Made by a program: the position numbers and the translations under genes
In this document: positions 1-6,807 of the stretch, piece after piece
How positions within the stretch are numbered: the stretch's first letter is position 1
Layout of the letters: every line of letters starts with the position of its first letter
NCBI GenBank assembly: GCA_003543635.1
Contig: DNAE01000083.1
Location: 1 to 10,316, forward strand
Source: Clostridiales bacterium
GTDB taxonomy: Bacteria > Bacillota > Clostridia > Saccharofermentanales > Saccharofermentanaceae
Reading direction: 5' to 3'
DNA length: 10,316 bases
Notes under the pieces: generated by a model
Databases searched by the model: none
Told to the model about the DNA's origin: nothing
Seen by the model: the letters and a program-made list of their open reading frames with translations, nothing else

Positions 1-9
1 TTGTTTCTC

Positions 10-531
10 TTATCTTCCCAGGGTGGCATCGTAGGACTCCAGAAAGTCCTCGCCCTTTTGTACTTCCGTGAGGGAGAGTCCCTCGTAGCCCCTCTGCCTT
101 TGGCACTCGTACATGGCTATGGCGGCGGCGTTGGAGAGGTTAAGGCTCCTGCACTCCCCGGCCATGGGTATCCTGAAACACCTGTTAAGGTTCTCCTTTA
201 AAATGTCGTAGGGGATCCCGGTGCTCTCCTTGCCGAAGATCAGGTAGACATTATCGCTTGTCTTGAAGTCTATCTCCGAGGGCGGTACCTTGCCGTACCT
301 CGTGAGGAAGAAGAAGTCTCCTTGGTTCTTGCCCGTGAAGTCCTCCCAGTTCTCGTAGAGGGTGTAGTCCGCCCAGGTGATGTGGTTGGTGGTGAAGCGC
401 TTGAACTTTGGGTTCTCTATGTCGAATCCCAGGGGCTTTATTATGTGCAGCTTTGCATTGAAGGCCACGCAGGACCTCATTATGTTTCCCGTGTTCTGGG
501 GGATCTCGGGTTCAAAAAGGACAACGTTCAC
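10..531 (-). CDS. trmL: tRNA (cytidine/uridine(34)-2'-O)-methyltransferase TrmL
   Basis: The product is a SPOUT-class RNA methyltransferase. TrmL enzymes use S-adenosylmethionine to methylate the 2'-OH of the wobble nucleotide 34 of certain leucine tRNAs in the cytoplasm. The three family motifs are all present: NTGNIMR at residues 13-19, FGKESTGIP at 99-107, and a block starting IPMAGECRSLNLSN at 121 that runs to about 142 and forms the knotted SAM site. The protein is 173 aa, slightly longer than the roughly 155-160 aa usual for the family; the extra residues are at the C terminus. The start is GTG, supported by TAAGGAG 8 nt upstream, inside the last codons of copA. The 5-nt gap to copA implies co-transcription and probably translational coupling. 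A housekeeping tRNA enzyme at the end of an efflux operon suggests positional rather than functional linkage. The family call is firm; the exact tRNA target is inferred. Confidence 0.92.
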   Translation of the reverse strand: MNVVLFEPEIPQNTGNIMRSCVAFNAKLHIIKPLGFDIENPKFKRFTTNHITWADYTLYENWEDFTGKNQGDFFFLTRYGKVPPSEIDFKTSDNVYLIFGKESTGIPYDILKENLNRCFRIPMAGECRSLNLSNAAAIAMYECQRQRGYEGLSLTEVQKGEDFLESYDATLGR

Positions 532-536
532 TTATC

Positions 537-2720
537 TTACTCCTTAAACAGATTGAGTCTCAGGGCATTTAACACCACGCAGATACTGGACATGCTCATG
601 GCGGCGGCTCCGTATACGGGCTCCATCACGAGGCCGAAGAAGTGGATATACGCTCCGGCGGCCAGGGGGATCAGGAGGGTGTTGTAGAACAGCGCCCAGA
701 AGAGATTCTCGATTATGTTCTTATATGTCTTTCCGGAAAGCCTAATGGCCGTGTAGACGTCACCCAGACTGCTCCTCATGAGGACCACGTCCGCGGCGTC
801 GATGGCTATGTCCGTACCGGCTCCTATGGCTATTCCTATATCGGCACTCGTTAAGGCGGGAGCATCGTTGATGCCGTCACCCACCATGGCGACCTTGCCC
901 TCCTCCTTGAGCTTACGGATCTGCTCCTCCTTGCCCTCGGGAAGGACTCCCGCGATGACCTCGTCGATCCCCGCCTCCTTGGCGATAGCCCTTGCGGTGA
1001 TGTCGTTGTCACCGGTTATCATGATGGTGCGGATACCGAGATCTCTTATCTTCTTTATTGCCTCGCGGCTGTCATCCTTGATGGTATCGGCGATGGCGAT
1101 GATGCCCTCGACCTTATCCTCTATGGCGAAAAGGACCGGAGTCTTACCCTCGAAAGCAAACCCCTCGGCAGCCTTCCTTATATCATCGGAGACACCGATC
1201 TCCTGCTCCACGTGGCGGAGACTTCCGGCGAAGACCTTCCTTCCGTTAAGACTTCCTTGAACTCCGTGTCCCGTCAGGGACTTGAATTCCTCTATCTCAT
1301 CGTAGGAGATGTTTCTCGATCTGACGTATTCCATGACGGCCTTGGCAAGGGGATGCTCTGAGCGTTCCTCCAGGGATCCCGCGATCTTTAAAAGCTCCGT
1401 CTCATCCCCGTATACATCCGTTACCTTGGGAACGCCGGAGGTTATGGTGCCCGTCTTATCGAAGGCGATTATCTTGATGTTGCCCGTTTCCTGCATGGCC
1501 TCGGAATCCTTGAAGAGGATGCCCTTCCTTGCGGCAACGCCGTTACCCACCATTATGGCCACGGGGGTGGCAAGACCCAGGGCGCAGGGGCAGGATACCA
1601 CGAGAACGCAGATAGCCCTGGCCAGGGAGAATCCCAAGGGTCTTCCCACCAACTTCCAGATGATGAAGGTCACTATGGCTATGGCTATTACCGCGGGAAC
1701 GAATACACCCGAGATCTTATCGGCGAGCTTCGCCACGGGGGCCTTGGTCGCCGCCGCATCGGAGACGGTCTTTATTATCCTGGAAAGGGTGGTGTCCTCA
1801 CCTACCCTGATGGCTTCACACTTGAGGAATCCCGAGCTGTTCACGGTGGCGGAGGATACCTCGTCACCGGGAGCCTTATCCACGGGGATGCTCTCTCCCG
1901 TCAGGGCGGACTCGTCCACGGCACTTGTTCCCTCCAGGACCACACCGTCCACGGGGATCTTCTCTCCCGGCCTTACCACAAAGATATCTCCCTTGCGAAC
2001 GTTCCTCAGGGAGATCTTCTCCTCCTTGCCGTCCCTAATGACCGTGGCAGTATCGGGGGCAAGTTCTATGAGGCCCTTGATGGCGTCCGTGGTCCTGCCC
2101 TTGGAATAGGCCTCCAGAGTCTTCCCCACGGTTATGAGGGTGACGATCATGGCGGCGGACTCGAAGTAGAATTCGTTCATGTATTTCATGTCGTCAGTTA
2201 CGGCGAGCATGACGAGCATCACGGCGGAATAGATGAAGGACGCCGAGGAGCCCAGGGCGATCAGGGTGTCCATATTGGGGGCGAGCCTTATGAGGCTCTT
2301 AAATCCGCTTGTAAAGAAGTCCTTGTTGATGAACAGGATGACGGCCGACAGGATAAGCTGCAGGATACCTCCGATCAGGTGGTTCTCCTCCATTACCGGG
2401 GGCACCGGGAAACCGAACATCATGTGTCCCATGGAAAAATACATGAGCACCAGAAGGAATCCCAGGGAGAGGAAGAGCCTCTTTTTAAGTCTCGGGGTCT
2501 CCTTGTCCTCTAATACCTCCTCCGTCTTGGGGGAGGCGCCGTATCCCGCGTCGGTCACGGCCTTGATTATGACATCGTCGTCCACGTCCCCTTCGACGCC
2601 CATGGAGTTCGTCAGAAGGTTTACGCTGCAGGACTCCACGCCGGGGACTTTGTTTACTGCTTTTTCGACACGTGCCTGACATGCGGCACAGTGCATTCCC
2701 GTTACGTTAAACTGTTTCAT
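537..2720 (-). CDS. copA: Copper-translocating P1B-type ATPase CopA
   Basis: This is an inner-membrane ATP-driven pump of the CopA type, which exports Cu(I) from the cytoplasm. Domains in order: one N-terminal heavy-metal-associated domain (residues 1-65) with the ligand motif GMHCAAC (C11, C14); membrane helices from about 81 to 200; an actuator domain with TGES at 274-277; the intramembrane CPC metal site at 377-379; DKTGT with the phosphorylated Asp421; the SEHP nucleotide-binding motif at 454-457; GDGIND at 614-619; and last helices carrying YN (679-680) and MSMSS (708-712). CPC, YN and MxxSS together point to Cu(I) rather than Zn/Cd. At 727 aa it is complete for a one-HMA pump. The ATG start is fixed by an in-frame TGA at 2724-2726, but no Shine-Dalgarno sequence precedes it. 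It follows the MATE gene by 32 nt and precedes trmL by 5 nt. No CsoR, CopY or CueR operator or regulator gene is evident nearby. Confidence 0.94.
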   Translation of the reverse strand: MKQFNVTGMHCAACQARVEKAVNKVPGVESCSVNLLTNSMGVEGDVDDDVIIKAVTDAGYGASPKTEEVLEDKETPRLKKRLFLSLGFLLVLMYFSMGHMMFGFPVPPVMEENHLIGGILQLILSAVILFINKDFFTSGFKSLIRLAPNMDTLIALGSSASFIYSAVMLVMLAVTDDMKYMNEFYFESAAMIVTLITVGKTLEAYSKGRTTDAIKGLIELAPDTATVIRDGKEEKISLRNVRKGDIFVVRPGEKIPVDGVVLEGTSAVDESALTGESIPVDKAPGDEVSSATVNSSGFLKCEAIRVGEDTTLSRIIKTVSDAAATKAPVAKLADKISGVFVPAVIAIAIVTFIIWKLVGRPLGFSLARAICVLVVSCPCALGLATPVAIMVGNGVAARKGILFKDSEAMQETGNIKIIAFDKTGTITSGVPKVTDVYGDETELLKIAGSLEERSEHPLAKAVMEYVRSRNISYDEIEEFKSLTGHGVQGSLNGRKVFAGSLRHVEQEIGVSDDIRKAAEGFAFEGKTPVLFAIEDKVEGIIAIADTIKDDSREAIKKIRDLGIRTIMITGDNDITARAIAKEAGIDEVIAGVLPEGKEEQIRKLKEEGKVAMVGDGINDAPALTSADIGIAIGAGTDIAIDAADVVLMRSSLGDVYTAIRLSGKTYKNIIENLFWALFYNTLLIPLAAGAYIHFFGLVMEPVYGAAAMSMSSICVVLNALRLNLFKE
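540..546 (-). promoter_or_regulatory. Ribosome binding site of trmL
   Basis: TAAGGAG lies in the final codons of copA, 8 nt before a GTG codon. It decides the trmL start at 531: the reading frame then opens with NVVLFEPEIPQNTG, the normal N terminus of the family. Confidence 0.75.
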
Positions 2721-2756
2721 GATTCAATGGTAACCCATAGCTAACTCTAAAATCAA
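2720..2756 (-). promoter_or_regulatory. Weak candidate promoter for copA (possible leaderless start)
   Basis: On the minus strand TTGATT (2751-2756, overlapping the MATE stop codon) and TACCAT (2727-2732) are 18 nt apart. A start seven bases after the -10 would fall on the A of the copA ATG. TACCAT matches the -10 consensus at only four of six bases, so this is tentative. A four-codon frame (ATG at 2736-2738, then Gly-Tyr-His-stop) ends three nucleotides before the copA ATG and could instead serve for re-initiation on a transcript read through from the MATE gene. Confidence 0.2.
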
Positions 2757-4105
2757 GAGACGATGTTCTTAACCCACTTGTATTTCCTGAAGTGGTGGAA
2801 GACCACGGGGAGCTTTATCATCTCGTCCAGGTTGATGAGGAAGAAGACCACCATAACGGGCCACTTGAGGACGAAGGCGGCGATGCTCGCCACGGGGAGG
2901 ATAAAGAACCACATGGTGACCGTGTCGCAGATCATGCCGAAGATCGTGTCGCCTCCCGCCGGGAAGATGCCTCCTATGACCGTGGAGTTGATGGATCTTC
3001 CCATGATGTAGTAGGAACACATGAGGAGCATTCCCGTAAGATACCGGGACGCCGTGGGGGTGAGATTCGTGAAGTGCACGATAACGGGCGTCAGGGAGGC
3101 CAGGAAGATACCCAGGAGAAGTCCGCTCACCACGGAGAGCTTTGTTATCTTTATTCCGTATTCCTTCGCCAGAGCCAGGTTTCCCGCACCCAGTTCGTTG
3201 CCCACGACGATACCGCCGCCGGCACCCAGGGCGTAGCAGAAACAGGATACCAGGTCCTTGGCCACGGCCGCTATGGCATTGGCCGCCACGGCATCCCTTC
3301 CCATGTGTCCGATTATGACGGAGGTCAGGGTGAAGGCGATGCCCCAGAGGAGCTGGTTGGTCACCATGGGTGTGGTGTATTTACTGAACTGTTTCCTGAA
3401 GTCCTTGAGAGGGGATGCGAAATAGGAGAAGCGCATCTTCACGGGACACTTAAAGACGAATACGTCCACCGCAGCAATGCATCCCGCAAGACAGGAGACG
3501 GTGGTGGCAAGGGCCGCTCCGTTGGCGCCCATGGCAGGGGCACCGCAAAGGCCGTAGATGAACACCGCGTTAAGACCGATATTGAGGAACACCATACCGA
3601 CACCGATGATCGTACTCTGCTTGACCAGTTCCGTGTTCTTGAGCATGGTGGAGAACACCTGGGCCACCCCGTCGAAGATATAGGCGAAGGAGACCATGCG
3701 CAGGTACCCTATGCCGTATGCGATTATCGCGGGCTCGTCGGTGAATATCCTCATAACACCCTCGGGGAGGATGAAGGTTATGGCAAAGAAGAAGAAGGAG
3801 ATGGGGATCATGAGGTTCATGACGTATGCCTGGACCTTCTCCATGGAGTCCTTGTCCCGGGATCCCCAGTACTGGGCAGCGAACATGTTCATGCCGCTCA
3901 ATATCGCGTAGACGAACATATTGAAGACGAACATGACCTGGGAGGCGAGGGAGACAGCCGACATGGAATCCTGGTCGAGAACGACCAGCATTACGGCATC
4001 GGAGACCGGGATGAGGGCGAACATGAAGTTCTGCAGCGTCATCGGTATGATGAGTCTCATGAGGCTTCCGGAGAAGCTTTTTTGTCTCTTAAATTCTTCA
4101 GGCAT
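2753..4105 (-). CDS. MATE-family multidrug/cation efflux transporter
   Basis: This is a polytopic membrane exporter of the MATE superfamily (NorM/DinF-like), which expels organic cations or other small compounds by Na+ or H+ antiport. The 450-aa length and about twelve hydrophobic segments fit the family. Visible landmarks are AAQYWGSRD at residues 76-84 after the second helix, AMGANGAALAT at 191-201, the second-half counterpart GNELGAGN at 302-309, and FPAGGDT at 381-387, close to the usual FRAGGDT. The two halves match the expected internal pseudo-repeat. An in-frame TAA at 4115-4117 leaves the ATG at 4105 as the first possible start; the next in-frame ATG is codon 16, right at the first helix. 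No Shine-Dalgarno precedes either. It lies 75 nt after the CAP gene and 32 nt before copA. The substrate cannot be told from sequence; proximity to copA does not make it a copper exporter. Confidence 0.93.
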   Translation of the reverse strand: MPEEFKRQKSFSGSLMRLIIPMTLQNFMFALIPVSDAVMLVVLDQDSMSAVSLASQVMFVFNMFVYAILSGMNMFAAQYWGSRDKDSMEKVQAYVMNLMIPISFFFFAITFILPEGVMRIFTDEPAIIAYGIGYLRMVSFAYIFDGVAQVFSTMLKNTELVKQSTIIGVGMVFLNIGLNAVFIYGLCGAPAMGANGAALATTVSCLAGCIAAVDVFVFKCPVKMRFSYFASPLKDFRKQFSKYTTPMVTNQLLWGIAFTLTSVIIGHMGRDAVAANAIAAVAKDLVSCFCYALGAGGGIVVGNELGAGNLALAKEYGIKITKLSVVSGLLLGIFLASLTPVIVHFTNLTPTASRYLTGMLLMCSYYIMGRSINSTVIGGIFPAGGDTIFGMICDTVTMWFFILPVASIAAFVLKWPVMVVFFLINLDEMIKLPVVFHHFRKYKWVKNIVS

Positions 4106-4129
4106 GCGCGGATTTTAGCACATGCCTGA
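4098..4129. repeat. Perfect 9-bp inverted repeat over the MATE start codon and promoter
   Basis: The arms TCAGGCATG (4098-4106) and CATGCCTGA (4121-4129) are exact reverse complements around a 14-nt centre (4107-4120) that contains the -10-like TAAAAT. In DNA this could be an operator dyad over the promoter. In an RNA started further upstream it would form a hairpin whose 3' arm holds the MATE start codon. Confidence 0.7.
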
Positions 4130-4140
4130 GGAGGATACAA
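4105..4140 (-). promoter_or_regulatory. Candidate MATE-gene promoter with leaderless geometry
   Basis: On the minus strand TTGTAT (4135-4140) and TAAAAT (4112-4117) are separated by 17 nt, the optimal sigma-A spacing. The -10 matches five of six consensus bases and the -35 three of six. Counting seven bases on from the last base of the -10 gives +1 at 4105, the A of the MATE ATG. This would explain why no ribosome binding site is present. A competing promoter is TTAGAA (4161-4166), 16 nt, TATATT (4139-4144), which would give a leader of about 27 nt. Confidence 0.4.
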
Positions 4141-4180
4141 TATAGGATCTGTTAACTGTTTTCTAATCTTGTTCTACTGA

Positions 4181-5230
4181 TCAATAGCCGAACTCCTGTG
4201 CCCAGTAATACTCGTATTCACAGTCGCTGTCTTCATAGAAGGCGAATCCGCATGTCTCGTAATCGGGATCCAGGATGTTGGCCCTGTGTCCGTCGGAGTT
4301 CATCCAGTCGTCGAAGACTTCCTGTGCACTGGACTGACCTGCTGCGATGTTCTCGGCATAGACTCCGGAAAGATCGAAGCAATCGCCGCCATCGGGCCTG
4401 TCGTGGCTGAAGTAATCGGAGATCTCTTCCGCTCTGATCTCGGCTGCGTCCGCAAGGCTCCAGGACCAGGAATAGGGATGAAGTCCGGCGTCTTCCCTTG
4501 CTTCGTTTACAAGGATGAAGAGCTCGTACTCGATGGTGCCGGAGGAGGGATAGTCGATATCGTAGGACTCATCTTCTTCCTCTTCTTCCTCTTCCTCAAC
4601 ATACTCGGGTTCGTCGTAGACAACTTCTTCTTCCTCGTATGTCTCTACGTAAGCCTGCTCTTCTTCGTCAGCCTCTGTCTGTGCGGGGGTCTCCGTCTGC
4701 TCTGTTGTTGCTGCTGTTTCTTCTGCCTCTGTCTCCTCGGCTTCTGTCTCTTCCGTGACGATGATCTCGGGCTTCTCTTCGGTGAGGCAGGCGCTCATTA
4801 CGTATGCTTCGCCGCCGAGGAATTCGATCCTGCTCCACTGTCCGTCTTCGGAAATACCCGTTACGTGAACTTCCTTGCCGTAGTACATGGTACCTGCGAC
4901 GTGACCGTCGGACTCGGGAGTCGTCCTGATGGAGAACTCTGCCGTTGCATATCTTGTGAGGTCTTCGGATACGAAAACGGTCTCTTCTTCGGGTTCGGCT
5001 ATCTCTTCTTCTGCTGCGGGAGCCTCGACCTCGTTCTTCGAGGCCTGCTGCTCTTCAAAGAGATCCTGAACAGAGAGGAACGTCTTCTCGATCGTCTCGT
5101 GGGAAACGGGGGTTGCCGTTAACGCTTCCTCGGGCAATCCGGCACCGTCAAGGCTGCAGGCTCCGAACACGATGGTGGAAGCCGCCAGTAATGCAAGTGT
5201 CCTTTTAAATCCTTTGCTCATCATTTTCAT
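4181..5230 (-). CDS. Secreted lipoprotein with SH3b and CAP (YkwD-like) domains
   Basis: This is a predicted surface lipoprotein of 349 aa. A basic, hydrophobic signal segment (residues 5-24) ends at a lipobox-like FGAC with lipidated Cys25. An SH3b-like domain spans about 88-150 (IRTTPESDGHV, then QWSRIEF). A linker from about 151 to 228 is roughly half Asp/Glu, with TEAEETEAEE and a run of eight Glu (212-219). The CAP domain fills 233-349, with the conserved set FSHDRPDG (274-281), AEN (292-294), GHRANIL (314-320) and WAQEF (343-347). H276, E293 and H315 fit the usual CAP pocket. Bacterial CAP proteins of this kind are extracellular and mostly of unknown activity; SH3b domains usually bind cell wall. 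GAGG at 5234-5237 is 3 nt from the first ATG but 9 nt from the third-codon ATG (5222-5224), so translation may begin at residue 3. It is divergent from ktrB. No convincing promoter or terminator is seen. Confidence 0.9.
   Translation of the reverse strand: MKMMSKGFKRTLALLAASTIVFGACSLDGAGLPEEALTATPVSHETIEKTFLSVQDLFEEQQASKNEVEAPAAEEEIAEPEEETVFVSEDLTRYATAEFSIRTTPESDGHVAGTMYYGKEVHVTGISEDGQWSRIEFLGGEAYVMSACLTEEKPEIIVTEETEAEETEAEETAATTEQTETPAQTEADEEEQAYVETYEEEEVVYDEPEYVEEEEEEEEDESYDIDYPSSGTIEYELFILVNEAREDAGLHPYSWSWSLADAAEIRAEEISDYFSHDRPDGGDCFDLSGVYAENIAAGQSSAQEVFDDWMNSDGHRANILDPDYETCGFAFYEDSDCEYEYYWAQEFGY
4574..4597 (-). repeat. In-frame glutamate triplet run in the CAP lipoprotein linker
   Basis: Eight consecutive GAA/GAG codons (residues 212-219) form a purine-only tract on the coding strand, a place where triplet slippage could change linker length without breaking the frame. 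A second short repeat lies at 4725-4754: two adjacent 15-nt units matching at 12 of 15 bases and encoding the Thr-Glu-Ala-Glu-Glu pattern. Confidence 0.6.
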
Positions 5231-5258
5231 TCACCTCACAGCCTCATTTTATTATTTA

Positions 5259-5302
5259 ATTTGTTAACTCCTTTTCCTTCGGATGAACGATTTGTTAACA
5301 AA
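5259..5302. repeat. Direct repeat ATTTGTTAAC, second copy extended to a palindrome
   Basis: ATTTGTTAAC occurs exactly at 5259-5268 and 5290-5299, 31 bp apart, about three helical turns. The second copy is part of the perfect 12-bp palindrome TTTGTTAACAAA (5291-5302). Both lie in the AT-rich gap between the divergent CAP and ktrB genes, 29-72 bp upstream of the CAP start. The core TGTTAAC recurs at 4150-4156 upstream of the MATE gene. Placement and helical phasing suggest a binding site for a regulator, which I cannot identify. The rest of the 184-bp gap holds the ktrB promoter candidate and a short palindrome AAAGGCCTTT (5331-5340). Confidence 0.45.
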
Positions 5303-5362
5303 CCGCCAACACTTGGAAAACAAGCGTTTAAAAGGCCTTTAATAATAAAATTCCCTTAATAA

Positions 5363-5399
5363 TTGGAAGTATTTGTTTAGATGATGTATTATGAAATCC
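5363..5399 (+). promoter_or_regulatory. Candidate promoter of the ktrB-ktrA-trkA-trkH cluster
   Basis: TTGGAA (5363-5368) and TATTAT (5387-5392) are 18 nt apart; each resembles the sigma-A consensus, the -10 at five of six bases. The predicted start near 5399 leaves a 16-nt leader that contains AGAGG (5403-5407), 7 nt before the ktrB ATG. Such a short leader leaves no room for a riboswitch between this promoter and ktrB. Confidence 0.45.
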
Positions 5400-5414
5400 G
5401 TCAGAGGCTAGAGC

Positions 5415-6791
5415 ATGGAAAAGAAACACATCAGCGACAGATTTACATCGGCACAGATAATACCTGCGGGTTTTCTCTTACTGATCCTTATCGGGACCAT
5501 TCTTCTGCTCCTGCCCTTCTCCACGGCGCCCGGGGAGACCACTACCCCCCTGACCGCCCTTTTCACGTCAACTACCAGCGTCTGCGTTACGGGCCTTGTG
5601 GTCACGGATACCTATTCCCACTGGTCCCTCTTCGGCAAGATCGTAATACTGTGTCTGATACAGCTGGGAGGCCTTGGCATAATCGCCGTCACTTCCCTGA
5701 TCGCCCTCATCCTCCAGAAGAGATTCTCTCTCCGGGAGCGCGTCCTCATAATGGATGCCTTCGATCTGGGATCCCTCGCGGGACTCGTCAAATTCCTCAT
5801 GAAGGTCATCAAGGGCACCTTCGCGGTGGAGCTCACGGGAACCGCCTTCTACATGATAAGATTCGTCCCCCTCTACGGACCCGTTAAGGGGACCTGGATA
5901 TCCTTCTTCACGGCGGTTTCCGCCTTCTGTAACGCGGGCATAGACATCATAGGCCCCGACAGCCTTATCTCCTATCAGAACGATCCTTTGATCCTTTTGG
6001 TGACCATGGCCCTTATAATACTGGGCGGCCTGGGATTCGTGGTCTGGTTCGATTTCATATCCGAAGGCTACCGTGCCGTCGATAAGAAGTACGGACCCCT
6101 CCGCATCTGGAAAAGGCTCGGGGAGCACACGAAGCTCGTTATCGTATTGACCCTGGTGTTCATATTATCCGGCGCCTTATTCGTATTCCTTATGGAGCAC
6201 GATAACCCGGAGACCTTGGGGGGCATGACTCTCTCCGGGAAGATCTTGAATTCCCTGTTCCAGTCCGTCACCTTCAGGACCGCGGGATTCGCGGCGGTTC
6301 CCCAGCAGGGTCTTTACCAGTCCACCGCCTTCCTGGGATGCTTCTACATGTTCGTGGGCGGCTCCCCCGTGGGAACTGCGGGCGGTGTCAAGACGGTCAC
6401 CATCTTCATCTTGCTCCTTAACACCCTCACTTATATCAAGCACAGGGATTCCACCACGGTATTTAACAGGAACGTCAATTCTTCATTGATAAAGAAGGCC
6501 TCGGCGATCGTTACCGTGAACCTTTTCTTCACAGTATTCTTCACGGTGCTCCTCCTGGCCTCCGATAACTCCATCGCCCTGTCCGACGCCATCTATGAGA
6601 CGGCAAGCGCCGTGGCCACGGTGGGATTATCGAGAAATCTTACTTCATCGTTAAACGGATTTGGTAGAATCATTATAATAATAGCCATGTACCTGGGAAG
6701 GATAGGACCGATCTCCATCGCCCTGTTCTTCACGGGCAAGTCCTCCGGCAAGGAGATAAAGCTTGCCGAGGGCAAATACTACGTAGGATAA
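5415..6791 (+). CDS. ktrB: Potassium channel-like transporter subunit KtrB (TrkH/KtrB family)
   Basis: This is the membrane pore subunit of a Ktr-type K+ uptake system, which works with the cytoplasmic ring of KtrA. The 458 residues contain the four pseudo-repeats of the superkingdom of K+ transporters, each with a pore loop: TSVCVTG (54-60), SAFCNAG (169-175), SVTFRTAG (284-291) and TASAVATVG (396-404), with the filter glycine in each. A glycine-rich stretch GGSPVGTAGGVKT (315-327) matches the intramembrane gate loop of the third repeat. The end, GKYYVG, resembles the short C-terminal tail of KtrB. The length and the lack of extra N-terminal helices fit KtrB better than TrkH. The ATG at 5415 has AGAGG 7 nt upstream. 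It is first in a four-gene cluster, 16 nt before ktrA. Na+ dependence, reported for some KtrB proteins, cannot be judged here. Confidence 0.91.
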   Translation: MEKKHISDRFTSAQIIPAGFLLLILIGTILLLLPFSTAPGETTTPLTALFTSTTSVCVTGLVVTDTYSHWSLFGKIVILCLIQLGGLGIIAVTSLIALILQKRFSLRERVLIMDAFDLGSLAGLVKFLMKVIKGTFAVELTGTAFYMIRFVPLYGPVKGTWISFFTAVSAFCNAGIDIIGPDSLISYQNDPLILLVTMALIILGGLGFVVWFDFISEGYRAVDKKYGPLRIWKRLGEHTKLVIVLTLVFILSGALFVFLMEHDNPETLGGMTLSGKILNSLFQSVTFRTAGFAAVPQQGLYQSTAFLGCFYMFVGGSPVGTAGGVKTVTIFILLLNTLTYIKHRDSTTVFNRNVNSSLIKKASAIVTVNLFFTVFFTVLLLASDNSIALSDAIYETASAVATVGLSRNLTSSLNGFGRIIIIIAMYLGRIGPISIALFFTGKSSGKEIKLAEGKYYVG

Positions 6792-6796
6792 AGGAG
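6791..6796 (+). promoter_or_regulatory. Ribosome binding site of ktrA
   Basis: AAGGAG overlaps the last base of the ktrB stop codon and lies 11 nt before the ktrA ATG, a slightly long spacing. It supports the start at 6808 and coupling with ktrB. Confidence 0.6.
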
Positions 6797-6807
6797 CGTA
6801 CTTATCT

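Noticed and set aside
2736..2738. A leader-peptide gene for copA attenuation
   Set aside because: The frame is four codons long and no terminator/antiterminator pair is visible; kept only as a re-initiation possibility.
2792..4129. A 445-codon open frame on the plus strand opposite the MATE gene
   Set aside because: It is rich in His, Gly, Asp and Glu with no recognisable fold, and mirrors the codon choice of a convincing MATE gene on the other strand.
4286..5122. A long plus-strand frame opposite the CAP lipoprotein, rich in Phe, Leu and Cys
   Set aside because: Reverse complements of Glu codons are TTC and CTC, so the acidic linker opens this frame automatically; the minus-strand protein has clear domains.
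5291..5302. A Rex (redox repressor) operator
   Set aside because: Rex sites have TTGTTAA and TTAACAA half-sites about 4 bp apart. Here the half-sites overlap with no spacer, so the match is incomplete.
5308..5328. An imperfect hairpin (CTTG-GAAAA-CAAG with three outer pairs) as a terminator
   Set aside because: The stem has a mismatch, is AT-rich, and no T-run follows on either strand.
5231..5414. A c-di-AMP (ydaO-type) or other riboswitch ahead of ktrB
   Set aside because: Such elements are known upstream of ktr genes in Bacillota, but the gap is short, AT-rich and lacks the conserved ydaO core; the best promoter leaves only a 16-nt leader.
5381..5887. A 168-codon plus-strand frame starting ahead of ktrB
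   Set aside because: It lacks a ribosome binding site, overlaps ktrB in another frame and has the His/Pro/Arg-rich composition of a shadow frame.
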